Shown here: positions 12,822-23,509 of the stretch, in pieces
Position numbering within the stretch: position 1 is the first letter of the stretch
Layout of the letters: every line of letters starts with the position of its first letter
Assembly (NCBI GenBank): GCA_003707065.3
Contig: PPXM03000003.1
Coordinates: forward strand, 620,001-684,000
Direction of reading: 5' to 3'
DNA: 64,000 nucleotides
DNA from: Trigonopsis variabilis
Lineage: Eukaryota > Ascomycota > Trigonopsidomycetes > Trigonopsidales > Trigonopsidaceae
The notes under the pieces: model-generated
Seen by the model: only the letters and a program-made list of their open reading frames with translations
Told to the model about the DNA's origin: nothing
The model's database searches: none
Made by a program: the position numbers and the translations under genes

Positions 12822-15206
12822 ATGGTCAAATCAGCTGTACTTGGGTTTCCTAGAATTGGTAAGTACTGACAGAACTTAATTGAGCATCAAAGCTTCTTTT
12901 GAACGATCAAATTCTGGAACAACACTAACGAATCAGGCGCCAATCGAGAGTTGAAAAAGGCAACTGAAGGCTACTGGAACGGCAAACAGACGGTTGAGGA
13001 GTTGCTTGCCACTGGTAAAACTATCAGAGCCACCAACTGGAAAATACAGAAAGATGCTGGCGTCGACATTATTCCATCCAACGATTTCTCCTTTTATGAC
13101 CAAATCCTTGACACTTCCATCCTTCTTAATGTCATCCCCGATCGATATAGGAAATATGACCTTTCCCCGATTGATCTCCTTTTTGCCATGGGTCGTGGTC
13201 TTCAGCGCCCTGCTACCGATTCTGCCCCTGCAGTCGATGTTCCGGCCTGTGAAATGGTGAAGTGGTTTGATTCAAACTATCATTATGTCCGTCCTACCTT
13301 TTCCAAGTCCGTTGAGTTTAAGCTTAATGGTTCCAAGCCAATTGATGAGTTCCTCGAGGCCAAGGAGTTGGGAATCACTACACGCCCCGTGATTGTCGGC
13401 CCTGTATCTTTCCTTACCCTGGGGAAGCCTGATAAAGACAATTTGGATCTTGAGCCCATCAATCTTTTAGATAAACTTCTCCCTGTCTATGGCGAATTAC
13501 TTATCAAACTTCGAGATGCTGGGGCCGAATCTGTGCAAATTGATGAGCCTGTTCTTGTCTTAGACTTAGACGAAAAGACTAAGGCTAGCTACAAGAAAGC
13601 TTATGAATACTTGGCTTCTCTTGCTATCCCTAACCTTATTCTCACCACCTACTTTGGGGATATCCGACCTAATCTCAGTGCCATCAAGGGCATTCCTGTC
13701 CATGGTGTCCATGCTGACTTTGTCCGAGTTCCTGAGCAACTCGATGAGGTCATCGCTTCCCTTGACAGTGATCAAATCCTTTCTGTCGGCGTCGTCGATG
13801 GGCGAAATGTCTGGAAGACTGATTTCGCCAAGGCCCTCAAAATTGTTAACCATGCTATCGAGAAGCTTTCAGCTGACCGCGTCATTGTGGCCACTTCATC
13901 TTCGCTTTTGCATACCCCTGTCACCCTTGCATCTGAGAAGAAGCTTCCCACTGAGATCAAAGATTGGTTCTCCTTTGCTGTTGAGAAGACAAGCGAGGTC
14001 GTTATCATAGCTAAGGCCGCCACATCTGGCGTCGACACTGTTAAGAAGGAATTTGAAGAGAACCAAAAGAGCATTCAAGCTCGAAGAGAATCTAGCATTA
14101 CAAATGATCCTGCTGTGAAGGAACGACAAAAGGCTGTTACTGACAATGATAAGAAACGCAAGTCCCCTTTCGATGTCCGTCTCGCTGCTCAAAAGAAAGT
14201 CTTCAATCTTCCTCTTTTCCCCACCACAACCATTGGATCCTTCCCTCAGACCAAAGATATTCGGATCAACCGAAACAAATTTACCAAAGGACAGATCACT
14301 GCTGAAGAATATGAAAAATTCATTGAGAGGCAGATCCAAGATGTTGTGAAGTTCCAGGAAGATGTTGGCCTTGATGTCCTGGTTCACGGCGAACCTGAAA
14401 GGAATGATATGGTCCAATACTTCGGTGAGAAATTGCAAGGCTTTGTTTTTACTGAGAATGGATGGGTTCAGTCTTACGGTACTCGTTACGTGAGACCTCC
14501 TATTATTGTCGGTGATATTTCAAGACCAGGTCCTATGACTGTTAAGGAGTCTAAGTATGCTCAATCGCTCACCAAGAAGCCCATGAAGGGTATGCTTACT
14601 GGCCCTGTCACCTGCTTGAGGTGGTCCTTCCCTCGGGATGATATTCCTGCTAAGGATCAGGCCGAGCAGCTTGCTTTGGCTCTCTTGGATGAGGTTAAAG
14701 ACCTAGAAGCTGCAGGTGTAAAAGTCATTCAAGTCGATGAGCCCGCTATTCGTGAGGGTCTTCCTCTCCGAGCTGGTCCTGAAAGAGATGCTTATCTTAA
14801 ATGGGCCGCTGAATCTTTCCGATTAGCTACTTCTGATGTTGAAGACTCTACCCAAATTCACTCTCACTTCTGCTACTCCGATCTTGATCCAAACCATATT
14901 AAGGCTCTTGATGCTGATGTTGTTTCAATTGAATTTTCCAAAAAGGATGACCCCAACTATATCAGGAACTTCGCTGATTACCCCAATCACCTTGGTCTTG
15001 GATTATTCGATATTCACTCGCCTCGTGTTCCTCCTAAAGAAGAGTTTGTTTCTCGCATCACTGAGATATTGAAAGAGTATCCTGCCGAGAAATTCTGGGT
15101 TAACCCCGATTGCGGCTTGAAGACACGTGCTTGGCCTGAGACTACAGCCCAGCTCAAGAATATGGTTGCTGCCGCTAAAGAATTCCGAGAGAAATATTCC
15201 TCATAA
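12822..15206 (+). CDS. MET6: Cobalamin-independent methionine synthase
   Basis: This zinc enzyme transfers a methyl group from 5-methyl-tetrahydropteroyl-polyglutamate to homocysteine to make methionine. Exon 1 encodes MVKSAVLGFPRIG; after a 78-nt intron (12859-12936) the frame continues ANRELKKATEGYW to a total of 768 residues (yeast 767). The C-terminal catalytic barrel has TTTIGSFPQT, zinc ligands in IHSHFCYSD and in NPDCGLKTR, and IQVDEPAIREG. Codon use is cleaner and more C-ending than in neighbours, as expected for a highly expressed gene. The intron is about twice the local norm. Confidence 0.98.
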
Positions 15207-15787
15207 TTTCAACTCTTGCAGAGCTCGGTTGTCAATGAGACTTTGGAGTTCAACACCAAAGCGCGTTTTTATTAATGTTCAGACATGAAAAGTCTTTCGA
15301 GGGGATGGTAGAACCAGTTTTACATAGGGTAGGCGTTGTTCAACACATGGTCTTTTATGTCGATATTTGAACCAAAATTTGTGCATAAGTTATTCGTACG
15401 TCATTCATAGTCATCAGTGCGTTTCACCAGAAACGCAGGATCGAACATTCACATATCATCTCCATCTTTGCCTATTTCGGAAATAATGACGTTACAGGGG
15501 TAGATGATCAAAGGACTATCCCTTATTTCTAGACAAACTCCCCTTTATAACTTATTGGACTTGCCGCTTTCTGATCATCACGCATTGCTATATTAGAACA
15601 AGAGAATTTTATAATAACAAGAGAGTGAATTATTATTTCTAGGTAAGTTCTGGCGATCCAGCTGTCTTATCCAAGTTAACCCCCCAACGACAGACCTTAG
15701 CCATATATTCGGTGGATAACTCGTTTAAACATCTAGTCTCATTTTTACTAGCAAAATTATAGAGAGCTGCAGCTTTTTGTGTCTTTA
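15207..15787. other. Gene-free spacer between MET6 and the RasGEF gene
   Basis: No gene called. A strong splice donor, AG|GTAAGT at 15643, with possible acceptors at 15736 or 15751, suggests an intron in the 5' UTR of the RasGEF gene; no ATG precedes the donor, so it is unlikely to add coding sequence. Confidence 0.5.
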
Positions 15788-18598
15788 ATGCCATCTGTGC
15801 AAGGAAGCCTCCGACACGGGAACAGGTATCCTCTTCCTCACAACAAAGAGGTCTTTCCAATAGTTATCAGGTCATTAGAAAAGAACGATGGGAAGAAAGG
15901 AATATATATCTTGCATAATGTGCACCCGAGGTCTCGAAATATCGGTCGGGGGCAAAGGCTGTTTACTTCCGATTATTGTGACTTGTCTTTAGATTCATGC
16001 TCGTCTTCTTTCGATGAAGATCTCGCTGAGATTTTCCATCATTGTCTATCTTTCCTGACTTATATTGAATCGACTGATATACCTTTGAGCACTGTTTGCA
16101 AATCAAAGACAAATAAAATCTTGAATGCGTTCAGGGAATGTCTCGTGAAAAGGAACTGTGATTCAAGAAACTCTCCTGCCGTGACGTTTCACAGAGAGAT
16201 ACATGACAAGCGGAAAGCCGCCGTGGCTTTGGTGTTCCAGTTTTGTCAGCTTGTGGACCGGATGGAGGATTGCAATGTGACAAAAGTAAAAATGATAATG
16301 ACTACTCATTCAATTATCTATTTGTCCTTAGAATTGGTCGAGATCTGCAACTATTATGGCACAACGGGAGTCACATATGATGGCGATTTTCTTTACACCT
16401 CAACGGAGGAATTTCAAAAAGCTAATAGCACATTTTACTTATCTTCAGAGAAGAATAAATTGGACCTCTTCTTATCTAGCGCGCAAATTCCCGATTTTTT
16501 TATTTCATCCTTCAATGGTCGTGTTCTCCTAGTACCACCAAATGCTCTCCAAAGGTTAAAGTATTGCATTGAGGTCATGGAGAAAGCAGTTGAGACATCT
16601 TTTGAAGCTTCTAGTCCGCATACAAAGGTGTTTCTTAGGAACTGCAATAGCGAGTTAAACTTCGTTATATATTGTGTGACTTCCCGCAGTCTATCTTACG
16701 GAACGAAAGAAACAAAGTTGAGTGCTTCGACGCTTATCAAAGACCGCCTGATGCAAACTATTCAGTCTCATCCCAATGAAATGCCTATCGCTGAGGAGGA
16801 AAGACGACAAGAACTGTTGAGACTCAAGGACTCATCACGTGCCTGCTTTGATATATGCAAAAAGTCCATATCCAGGATAGTGGATTTTGAGCTTCCTAGT
16901 GATCGCGCCTATCCTCTTCTCTCCTTGGATTTACAAAACAGCTTTTGTTCGGAAGTGCCTCTAACTCCAGAGCTGAACACCTTAGAAAAGATGATTCAAG
17001 AGTCATGCAGTATAAGAATCGATGAAGAGGCTGGTGAACGTGCTCCAATTGAAGATTTTGCTTCCACTGCACGGCCTTCAGAATTAATTTATTCAGAGGC
17101 GTTGTCTGATTCTATGATTGCTGCCCCGATGCAAAAGGACGGCATCTGTTCGCCTGCTAATTCTTCTCTGGACCCTTATGAGAGGAAGAACCCAATAGGT
17201 GCCTGCCATTCTCGCTATTCATCTGTGACTGACACTTCATCATCCTCATTAGGAGCGAGATCAAAGCAATCTTTTTCTCAATCACTTCCTTCCTCCTCTT
17301 TATTGACAATAAATAATGAGCTAAGAGTTGGAGAGGACGGACAAATCAAATATGCTTCTATGGCATGTCTAGTATCTTTGTTAGTAGGCTGGGCAGATAA
17401 CCTCGGAACTCCAGAAAGCGAAAAGCTTTTCCTCATTTTTTTTAAATGCTTCCGCTTCTTTTCATCGCCAGAAGAATTATGTAAGGAAATCTACAGGATG
17501 CTTTTCCGATTAGACAATGTGACCGAGAAAAAGTGCATAGCTAGAATTCTAGAACTTTGGTTGAGGGACTTCTGGATGCAAGATAGTGATAGCTATTGTC
17601 TTGATATCTTTGAAGAAATGGTATCGACTGTCGCCCAAGTAACAGATTTTTCTTTATTGAATCGTCTTCTTTGTCAACGTCAGAAAGAATACTCTGATTC
17701 TTGCTTCCTGGTTGGAACAATATCTTCGTTTGTTCCAATTTCTGATCGGCCACATAGCGTGCTCTTACCTTCAACAGCATCTACAACGTGGAATAGTGGT
17801 CCAAAAACTCCTCTTGCAAAATCATTCAAGTTTCGCCGACTGCGCAAACGGGACTCACGCGGATTTCGAGTTTTAGACTATAGAGCTTTATCTATTGCTA
17901 GGATAATCACCAGTGAGACATGTCGACGATTGAAATGTATCAGTTTTGATGATGTCATGAGGCAAACCTTAGCTGTGAAAGGAGCGCCTTCTCTGAAGAA
18001 GGCTTCGCGGTTTAATAACTCCATCTCTCAGTATGTCTCTTATTCTTTGGAGTATCATTCACGATCGCATACTGTCACAGAGTTAATAACCCTATGGGTT
18101 AACGTTGCCCACTCGTGCCTCGAATTGGGGAACTTTGATAGTCTCTTTGCTATCGTTGCAGGACTACAAGCTGGTATACATGGCCAGCATAAAGAGAGCT
18201 GGGATAATCTGCCTCAGTCCGCGCACGAGACATTCAATTCTTTGGCTCGGATAGTCTCTTGTGATAGAAACTACCTTGAGTACCGCCAGAACTACAAAAT
18301 TGGCAATAGTGCCAAATTACCTTTTGTTGGTGTCTTTCTTTCGGATATGACCTTCTTCTGGGTGGGAAATGCAACCCATGTCATATCAGACTCTGGTGAC
18401 GGAAAACTGATCAATTTCTATAGATATACGAAGGCCTATGATATAATAGAAACACACTTAGACAATATAGCCAGCTTTCAAGATATTACGATAGAAAAGG
18501 GAGAAGCTCTATTAGAAGATATAGAAAGAAACTGCGGTACTGGTGAAGATCTCTTCAAGAGGAGCTCTTTTGGTGCTGCTGATTATTCGTCTTCTTAG
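15788..18598 (+). CDS. Ras guanine-nucleotide exchange factor (Cdc25/Ste6-like)
   Basis: Exchange factor expected to load a Ras-family GTPase with GTP. About 936 residues in one exon. Residues about 515-575 form a RasGEF N-domain (GQIKYASMACLVSLLVGW...), and about 690-920 the Cdc25 catalytic domain, with FRVLDYRALSIARIIT, the conserved TELITLWVNVAHSCLELGNF, LQAGIHG and LPFVGVFLSDMTF. The first 500 residues lack any domain I can name; no SH3 is seen, unlike S. cerevisiae Cdc25. The first in-frame ATG is at 15788. The target could be Ras or a Bud-type GTPase; sequence alone does not settle it. Confidence 0.9.
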   Translation: MPSVQGSLRHGNRYPLPHNKEVFPIVIRSLEKNDGKKGIYILHNVHPRSRNIGRGQRLFTSDYCDLSLDSCSSSFDEDLAEIFHHCLSFLTYIESTDIPLSTVCKSKTNKILNAFRECLVKRNCDSRNSPAVTFHREIHDKRKAAVALVFQFCQLVDRMEDCNVTKVKMIMTTHSIIYLSLELVEICNYYGTTGVTYDGDFLYTSTEEFQKANSTFYLSSEKNKLDLFLSSAQIPDFFISSFNGRVLLVPPNALQRLKYCIEVMEKAVETSFEASSPHTKVFLRNCNSELNFVIYCVTSRSLSYGTKETKLSASTLIKDRLMQTIQSHPNEMPIAEEERRQELLRLKDSSRACFDICKKSISRIVDFELPSDRAYPLLSLDLQNSFCSEVPLTPELNTLEKMIQESCSIRIDEEAGERAPIEDFASTARPSELIYSEALSDSMIAAPMQKDGICSPANSSLDPYERKNPIGACHSRYSSVTDTSSSSLGARSKQSFSQSLPSSSLLTINNELRVGEDGQIKYASMACLVSLLVGWADNLGTPESEKLFLIFFKCFRFFSSPEELCKEIYRMLFRLDNVTEKKCIARILELWLRDFWMQDSDSYCLDIFEEMVSTVAQVTDFSLLNRLLCQRQKEYSDSCFLVGTISSFVPISDRPHSVLLPSTASTTWNSGPKTPLAKSFKFRRLRKRDSRGFRVLDYRALSIARIITSETCRRLKCISFDDVMRQTLAVKGAPSLKKASRFNNSISQYVSYSLEYHSRSHTVTELITLWVNVAHSCLELGNFDSLFAIVAGLQAGIHGQHKESWDNLPQSAHETFNSLARIVSCDRNYLEYRQNYKIGNSAKLPFVGVFLSDMTFFWVGNATHVISDSGDGKLINFYRYTKAYDIIETHLDNIASFQDITIEKGEALLEDIERNCGTGEDLFKRSSFGAADYSSS

Positions 18599-18892
18599 TC
18601 TCTGAGGCTGAGGATAAAGTTCATGCTCTCTGGTGTTAATCTTTTCTTTTAGAATTTGTGTACTTTTGGTGGTCCGTTTATCTTGATATTCTTGATTTTT
18701 TACACTTTATGCTGTTAAACTGTATGATAGTGCATCTTAATCCTAAAAGCATTTCGTTATACAAGTTGTCGATGTTAAGTTGGTTTAAATCTTGAAAGGT
18801 AGTAATGCCTGAACATCTGTATAGAGAACAGTGATTTCCAAAGATATCATCCAAGGATGTGAAAGGCGATATAATGTATATAACTGAAGTCT

Positions 18893-19798
18893 TCATTGAG
18901 CACAGCTCTTTAGAAGGTTGACGATGGATCCCGCGGAAAGATCCTTTTCAAAGATGTCAGTATTATTGTTGCTCTCGGCGATAGAATTTGCAGTATCTGA
19001 GTAAAATATATCAGTCGTATTCTTAAGGGGAAGTAACCTCGCAAAAATGAAGCTCTCTGCAAGGGAGTATGACGACCAGCATGCCCACAATAGAGACATA
19101 GCATATGGAGCGTTCATGGCAACACCCATTAGAGCAACATATAGGGCTCCCAGGCCATTGACTCCCACAGTCACCTCTCGAGAGTCCTTGCCGTATATTA
19201 ACAAAGCAGTTTTTTTGGCGTGGACTTGAGAATTTACCAGGCCGGTGACGCCAATCACCAGAGGTAGGAGCATTATAGGATCTGGGTCTCCAAGAGATTT
19301 GAGAAAAAAAAATGAAGAGGAGAACGATTCACGAATGAGATCAGGATCTGGGCCATTGACAGAACGAAGGATATCCTCAAGACTTCGTAAATAAGCAGTC
19401 ATTGACCACAGTCCAAGGGTCGCACTGGACCATATAGACATTTTCACGAATAAAGGGACAAAAATACCTCCCGAGACTAGTGCCCGGGTGCTAGTGAGCG
19501 CCGGCAGTCGTAGACTTTTTCTAGCTTCGACTAGAGGATAAACGCTATCAGCTTTGGTAAGCTTCTTGCGATACCAAAACGATAATGGTGAAGTTATCAG
19601 CGCCCTTGATAGCAAAACTGCCACTGGAATGGCAGTCATATAAGACAATCCTCCTGCTTCGTGAAGCGCGTGAAGAACATCAATGGCAGGCTGACCGATG
19701 ACAGTCGAGCGCTGAACACCCGCGCTATGAAAAGGGCGCCCTCGAGAGAAACTCAGGAGGTTGAAGAGATTCCGCGGCTTCATTGGCCGAGTCGTCAT
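18893..19798 (-). CDS. COX18: Mitochondrial inner-membrane insertase, Cox18-like (YidC/Oxa1 family)
   Basis: Oxa1-superfamily proteins insert membrane proteins; Cox18 exports the C-terminal tail of Cox2. The product is 301 residues with an Arg-rich presequence (MTTRPMKPRNLFNLLSFSRG), a cut-site-like FHSAG, then four or five hydrophobic segments: GGLSYMTAIPVAVLLSRAL, FVPLFVKMSIWSSATLGLW, LPLVIGVTGLVNSQ and two near residues 215-255. The LSRALITSPLSFW region and the loop of basic residues behind it match Cox18 better than Oxa1, and the long C-terminal tail of Oxa1 is absent. Single exon. It is convergent with the RasGEF gene, 294 bp away. Confidence 0.82.
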   Translation of the reverse strand: MTTRPMKPRNLFNLLSFSRGRPFHSAGVQRSTVIGQPAIDVLHALHEAGGLSYMTAIPVAVLLSRALITSPLSFWYRKKLTKADSVYPLVEARKSLRLPALTSTRALVSGGIFVPLFVKMSIWSSATLGLWSMTAYLRSLEDILRSVNGPDPDLIRESFSSSFFFLKSLGDPDPIMLLPLVIGVTGLVNSQVHAKKTALLIYGKDSREVTVGVNGLGALYVALMGVAMNAPYAMSLLWACWSSYSLAESFIFARLLPLKNTTDIFYSDTANSIAESNNNTDIFEKDLSAGSIVNLLKSCAQ

Positions 19799-20506
19799 TT
19801 GTCAATTGTACTACTGTACCTTGATCTGATCCGATGAGTGTTACTCGTCTCTATAGCTACGTCCACCCTGAACCTTGAGCTTGTCTTAAACATGTTCGTT
19901 ACACGTCGTTATACGACCTAGAGCTTAGATTTCGTATATTCTTAGACAGACGCAGCTACCGCAAATACTGAGGATAGTTCAGAGTCTTCGAATGTTTGAT
20001 AGGTAAAGAGTCTAAGAGAATGATTCGTAGAATCGACAATCGGATTATTCGGGAAAATAGCATGGATGTCTTTCCACTGAATAGTCTCTTTCTTGTTAAT
20101 TAGTTAATAGTGAAACACCACTGTGCGTCTACATGGCTGATGTGACCCAGAAGCCCTGCTTAGATTCAAGGAATTCCTTAGTCCTGCTATCAACACAAAA
20201 CTCCCACTCGAATGAGAGAATAAAAAATAATAGCATCTCTCGTTCTGGCGATAACTCGATCCAAGGCACTCTTCGGTATGCAGAACATACACACCATACG
20301 TACCATTTATACGGCAATATTCAACCATTTTCATGATACATAGCATTGAGGAAGTTCGTGTATTTGCAAGACATTTGTTTTTGTTTAATATTACCAGCAG
20401 ATTATCTGACTTGGAAGGTCACACTAGCAGTTCGTGTTGAGAGTTGCTGGGCCCGCACTGTATCAGTCGAAGAAGAAAAAAAGTAAAAAGGATCACAATT
20501 CCGACC
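19799..20506. other. Gene-free spacer between COX18 and URA3
   Basis: Divergent promoter region. Overlapping short frames on both strands at 20104-20346 show no family resemblance. Confidence 0.6.
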
Positions 20507-21301
20507 ATGTCTCCCAGAACGTTAGAGGCACGAGCTGAGACGCATTCTTCAGCGCTTGCGAAACGCCTACTGCTCCTTATGGCTCGAAAAAAATCAAATC
20601 TATGTGTTTCAGCCGATGTCCGTACCACCAAGGAGCTACTGGCGCTGGTAGATAAAGTGGGACCTTACATTTGTGTTATCAAGACCCATATAGATATCAT
20701 TGATGATTTCACATATGAAGGTACGGTTACCCCTTTGGTTGCCTTAGCTCGTAAACATGAGTTCCTTATCTTTGAAGACCGCAAATTTGCAGATATCGGA
20801 TCTACCGTTAAAGCTCAATACTCGGGAGGTGTCTACAAAATCTCGAGCTGGGCCGACATCACTAATGCCCATGCTGTCCCTGGTCCCGGCATAATTAGTG
20901 GATTACGACAGGCAGCCGAAGAAGCTGGATCCGAACGAGGCTTGATCATGCTTGCGGAAATGTCGTCTGCAGGGAACCTCGCTAAGGGCACTTATACTGA
21001 AGCAGCAATTCAAATGGCAAGAGATAATAATGACTTTGTCTTTGGCTTCATTGCGATGAGAGAATTGGCTGATCGAGACAACGACTGGATTGTCATGACA
21101 CCGGGCGTCGGTTTGGATGACAGAGGTGATCAGTTAGGACAACAGTACCGATCGGTCGACGAAGTAATATCGGGAGGGTCGGATATCCTCATTGTTGGTC
21201 GAGGAATCTACGGGGGTGGGAGAGATCCTGTTGAGCAGGCTAAGCGCTATCAAAGCGCAGGATGGGATGCCTATCTAAGCCATATCAAAAATACAAATTG
21301 A
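20507..21301 (+). CDS. URA3: Orotidine 5'-phosphate decarboxylase
   Basis: Last step of de novo UMP synthesis. The 264-residue single-exon product matches the usual fungal length. The catalytic Asp-Lys-x-x-Asp array is in [11 protein letters not shown] (Lys93, Asp96), with the other active-site Lys in VIKTHID. Phosphate-binding loops are at [20 protein letters not shown] and IVGRGIYG. Met at 20507 follows ACC, a good context, and matches the family start; upstream in-frame codons have no ATG. It is convergent with RQC1, whose stop is 48 bp away. Confidence 0.98.
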   Translation: MSPRTLEARAETHSSALAKRLLLLMARKKSNLCVSADVRTTKELLALVDKVGPYICVIKTHIDIIDDFTYEGTVTPLVALARKHEFLIFEDRKFADIGSTVKAQYSGGVYKISSWADITNAHAVPGPGIISGLRQAAEEAGSERGLIMLAEMSSAGNLAKGTYTEAAIQMARDNNDFVFGFIAMRELADRDNDWIVMTPGVGLDDRGDQLGQQYRSVDEVISGGSDILIVGRGIYGGGRDPVEQAKRYQSAGWDAYLSHIKNTN

Positions 21302-21348
21302 GCACTGAATACGGTTGTAATATATTAGATACGTTGCAAAATCACATA

Positions 21349-23181
21349 TCAGTTGTCGTAGTCTGATTCCGATATTCTTGGAGGGAGAGGATCTAAGACA
21401 GTAAATGTGTCGTCTTTGGAAATAAGTCTCTTTGGAATAAGGCCTAAAAGTTGCTGGTTACCAGAAAGGATGATATGCCGGGCCAAGTTTCTATCAATTT
21501 CATCATCTTCGTAGGTTGAGAGATCTGACGGGTCAAACAATAGGTCTTTCTGAGTAACAATGACAGCTTTTCCGTCACACTGGCATGCAGATGCCGTCCC
21601 AAAAAGAAAATTGAAGGCCTCCGGGGAGGACCATATATCGAAAGTCCGGATACAGTAAAGTTCAGATAATATACATTGAGTGGCATCCGACTCTTTGGGA
21701 GTCACAAACTCAGCAATTCCTTCAGGAACAGGTTTTCCTTTCTTGGAGATCAGCGACGCAGCAACCCAGGGGAAGTCATTGATGGCATCTTTCAGAAGGG
21801 TGTTCGCTTTCTCTCTCAGAGAGGCATCATTTGAGCTCTTTGATTTGTAAAATACTGACAGCGCAGAGGAATAGTAAAGATTGGGATAGATATCCCATAA
21901 ATCATTCGAGAATACCGTGTTTTGGACAAGATCAAGAATATAATCGTACTCACCGCATTTCAGAGCAAAATAATCAACCAGTAGTATACACTTGTAAGGA
22001 TCCTCATAAGGCGCCAGACTAAAGAGTAGCTTCGCACAAGCAAAGGCTGCCCTCCAAGTACCACGTCTAGCTAACACATTAATGAATCTATACAAGGCCA
22101 AATAGAACAGTCTATTCTCATAGAATCTAAAAGGAAGTCTCATTTTAGCAGCAGACAAATCAATATTTCGCGGCAGCGACTTTTCGAAACAAAACAGTGC
22201 CCTCTCTATTAGCCCCGAGGACTCGCTTGCATTGCCTTGAATTTGCAAGATTTCTGCAAGCTGTAATAGGCCATAAGGGTAATAAGGGTTCCGAGCAACT
22301 AATTCGACGATAAGTTGTGGGTCTCCGGTTAATGTGGCCTCTAAGAATGACAAATGAAGTCTCTTGAACGATTCATCATGGACAAATCGATATGAAATCC
22401 CTCCCATCTCATCCTTTATTTCGGGATATAACTGACAATTGGTTTCGTTATTAGCGATCTTCTTCAGACTCATATCTCGGAAATTGCTGATTAAGGGTAC
22501 CCAGTCTTCTTGGATCCTAGTTACAATTAGTTTTCTTGATATTCCTGGTACAACGCGGCCATTTTCAGAACCCCACTTTGCTATGAGATGCTTTTTCTGA
22601 GGGAAAGCCCTTAAATATGTCTTCATGAGATCATTAAAAGTAGACGACGATTTCAAGTCAGATTCCTTGAGAGCAGATGATCCGAAATTGTGTCGCAGCT
22701 CCGAGTTATAATCAAAATCTCTGGCATTGATCCTTAGAAGAGCCGACGCGGTGATCAATTCATGATTTTCGACGCTGGGAGATCCAGCGATTTTCAGCTC
22801 ATTCAAAACTTGTTCCAATTCCTCATCAAAGGTATTTTTGTCTTTTTCCGTTACCTTCTCACTTTTCTTTTTCTTTTTCCTTTTATTTGTATTCCCCTTT
22901 CTATGCTTTGAGCCCACATTGCTATGATTCTGCGATCGACCGTCTGCCTCGTTCTCCGATGGACTCCGATCGCTTACCAGACTGTGACTCTCAGTTTCAC
23001 TTCCAGAGCTCGCTGAGTCTTCGCCCAAAAGACTGAAAGGGTTAAACTTTTTTTCCCTTGGGCTGCTTTCCTCCTCACCACTACTGGAATCCCCATTCTC
23101 TTCATGCTCACTTTCTCGGCCAGTACCCCCTATCTCCATGTCCTCTTTCTTTCGTAGCTTCCTTATCGCTCGTGAACTCAT
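21349..23181 (-). CDS. RQC1: Ribosome quality control complex protein Rqc1 (TCF25 family)
   Basis: Rqc1/TCF25 works with Ltn1 on stalled 60S subunits to ubiquitinate nascent chains and promote Lys48 linkage. The 610-residue single-exon protein starts MSSRAIRKLRKKED, the family N-terminus (MSxRALRRL). An acidic/Ser stretch and a Lys-rich patch (NKRKKKKKSEK) follow near residue 100, then an alpha-helical TPR-like region containing YPYGLLQLAEILQIQG and the conserved FYLALYRFINVLARRGTWRAAF. Length and order fit the fungal family (yeast 723). The identification rests on these helical blocks and the N-terminus. Confidence 0.88.
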   Translation of the reverse strand: MSSRAIRKLRKKEDMEIGGTGRESEHEENGDSSSGEEESSPREKKFNPFSLLGEDSASSGSETESHSLVSDRSPSENEADGRSQNHSNVGSKHRKGNTNKRKKKKKSEKVTEKDKNTFDEELEQVLNELKIAGSPSVENHELITASALLRINARDFDYNSELRHNFGSSALKESDLKSSSTFNDLMKTYLRAFPQKKHLIAKWGSENGRVVPGISRKLIVTRIQEDWVPLISNFRDMSLKKIANNETNCQLYPEIKDEMGGISYRFVHDESFKRLHLSFLEATLTGDPQLIVELVARNPYYPYGLLQLAEILQIQGNASESSGLIERALFCFEKSLPRNIDLSAAKMRLPFRFYENRLFYLALYRFINVLARRGTWRAAFACAKLLFSLAPYEDPYKCILLVDYFALKCGEYDYILDLVQNTVFSNDLWDIYPNLYYSSALSVFYKSKSSNDASLREKANTLLKDAINDFPWVAASLISKKGKPVPEGIAEFVTPKESDATQCILSELYCIRTFDIWSSPEAFNFLFGTASACQCDGKAVIVTQKDLLFDPSDLSTYEDDEIDRNLARHIILSGNQQLLGLIPKRLISKDDTFTVLDPLPPRISESDYDN

Positions 23182-23509
23182 ATCGTAGATCTAACCTGTG
23201 ATAACCTCCCTATCTGATCATGCCCTCTGGCTTGTTCTAGTCGCTTGTCTGTTGATTTGTATCAGACTGGCGAGTCCAGGTCAAGCCCGTAACGGCTTGT
23301 CGCTCGCTCGTCAGTGATAGAAAGGAACACTGGCCCTTTAACGCCATCTGGTTGAAGAAGGTACATTTTTTCTTGTTTGCTGATTAAAGGGTTACAGACC
23401 TGACAATCGCAGACATAGTGGAAAGAATTATGGACTCGTCTACTACGATATCGGCGAGGGTTAAATCATTGTATTCTTCATAGTATAAGTTCCCGTTAAT
23501 GCTCATTCT
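23182..23509. other. Spacer 5' of RQC1
   Basis: About 330 bp upstream of RQC1 and downstream of the RhoGAP gene. No gene or repeat seen. Confidence 0.6.

Noticed and set aside
20104-20346. Overlapping frames on both strands between COX18 and URA3
   Set aside because: Neither shows motifs, and each is the shadow of the other.
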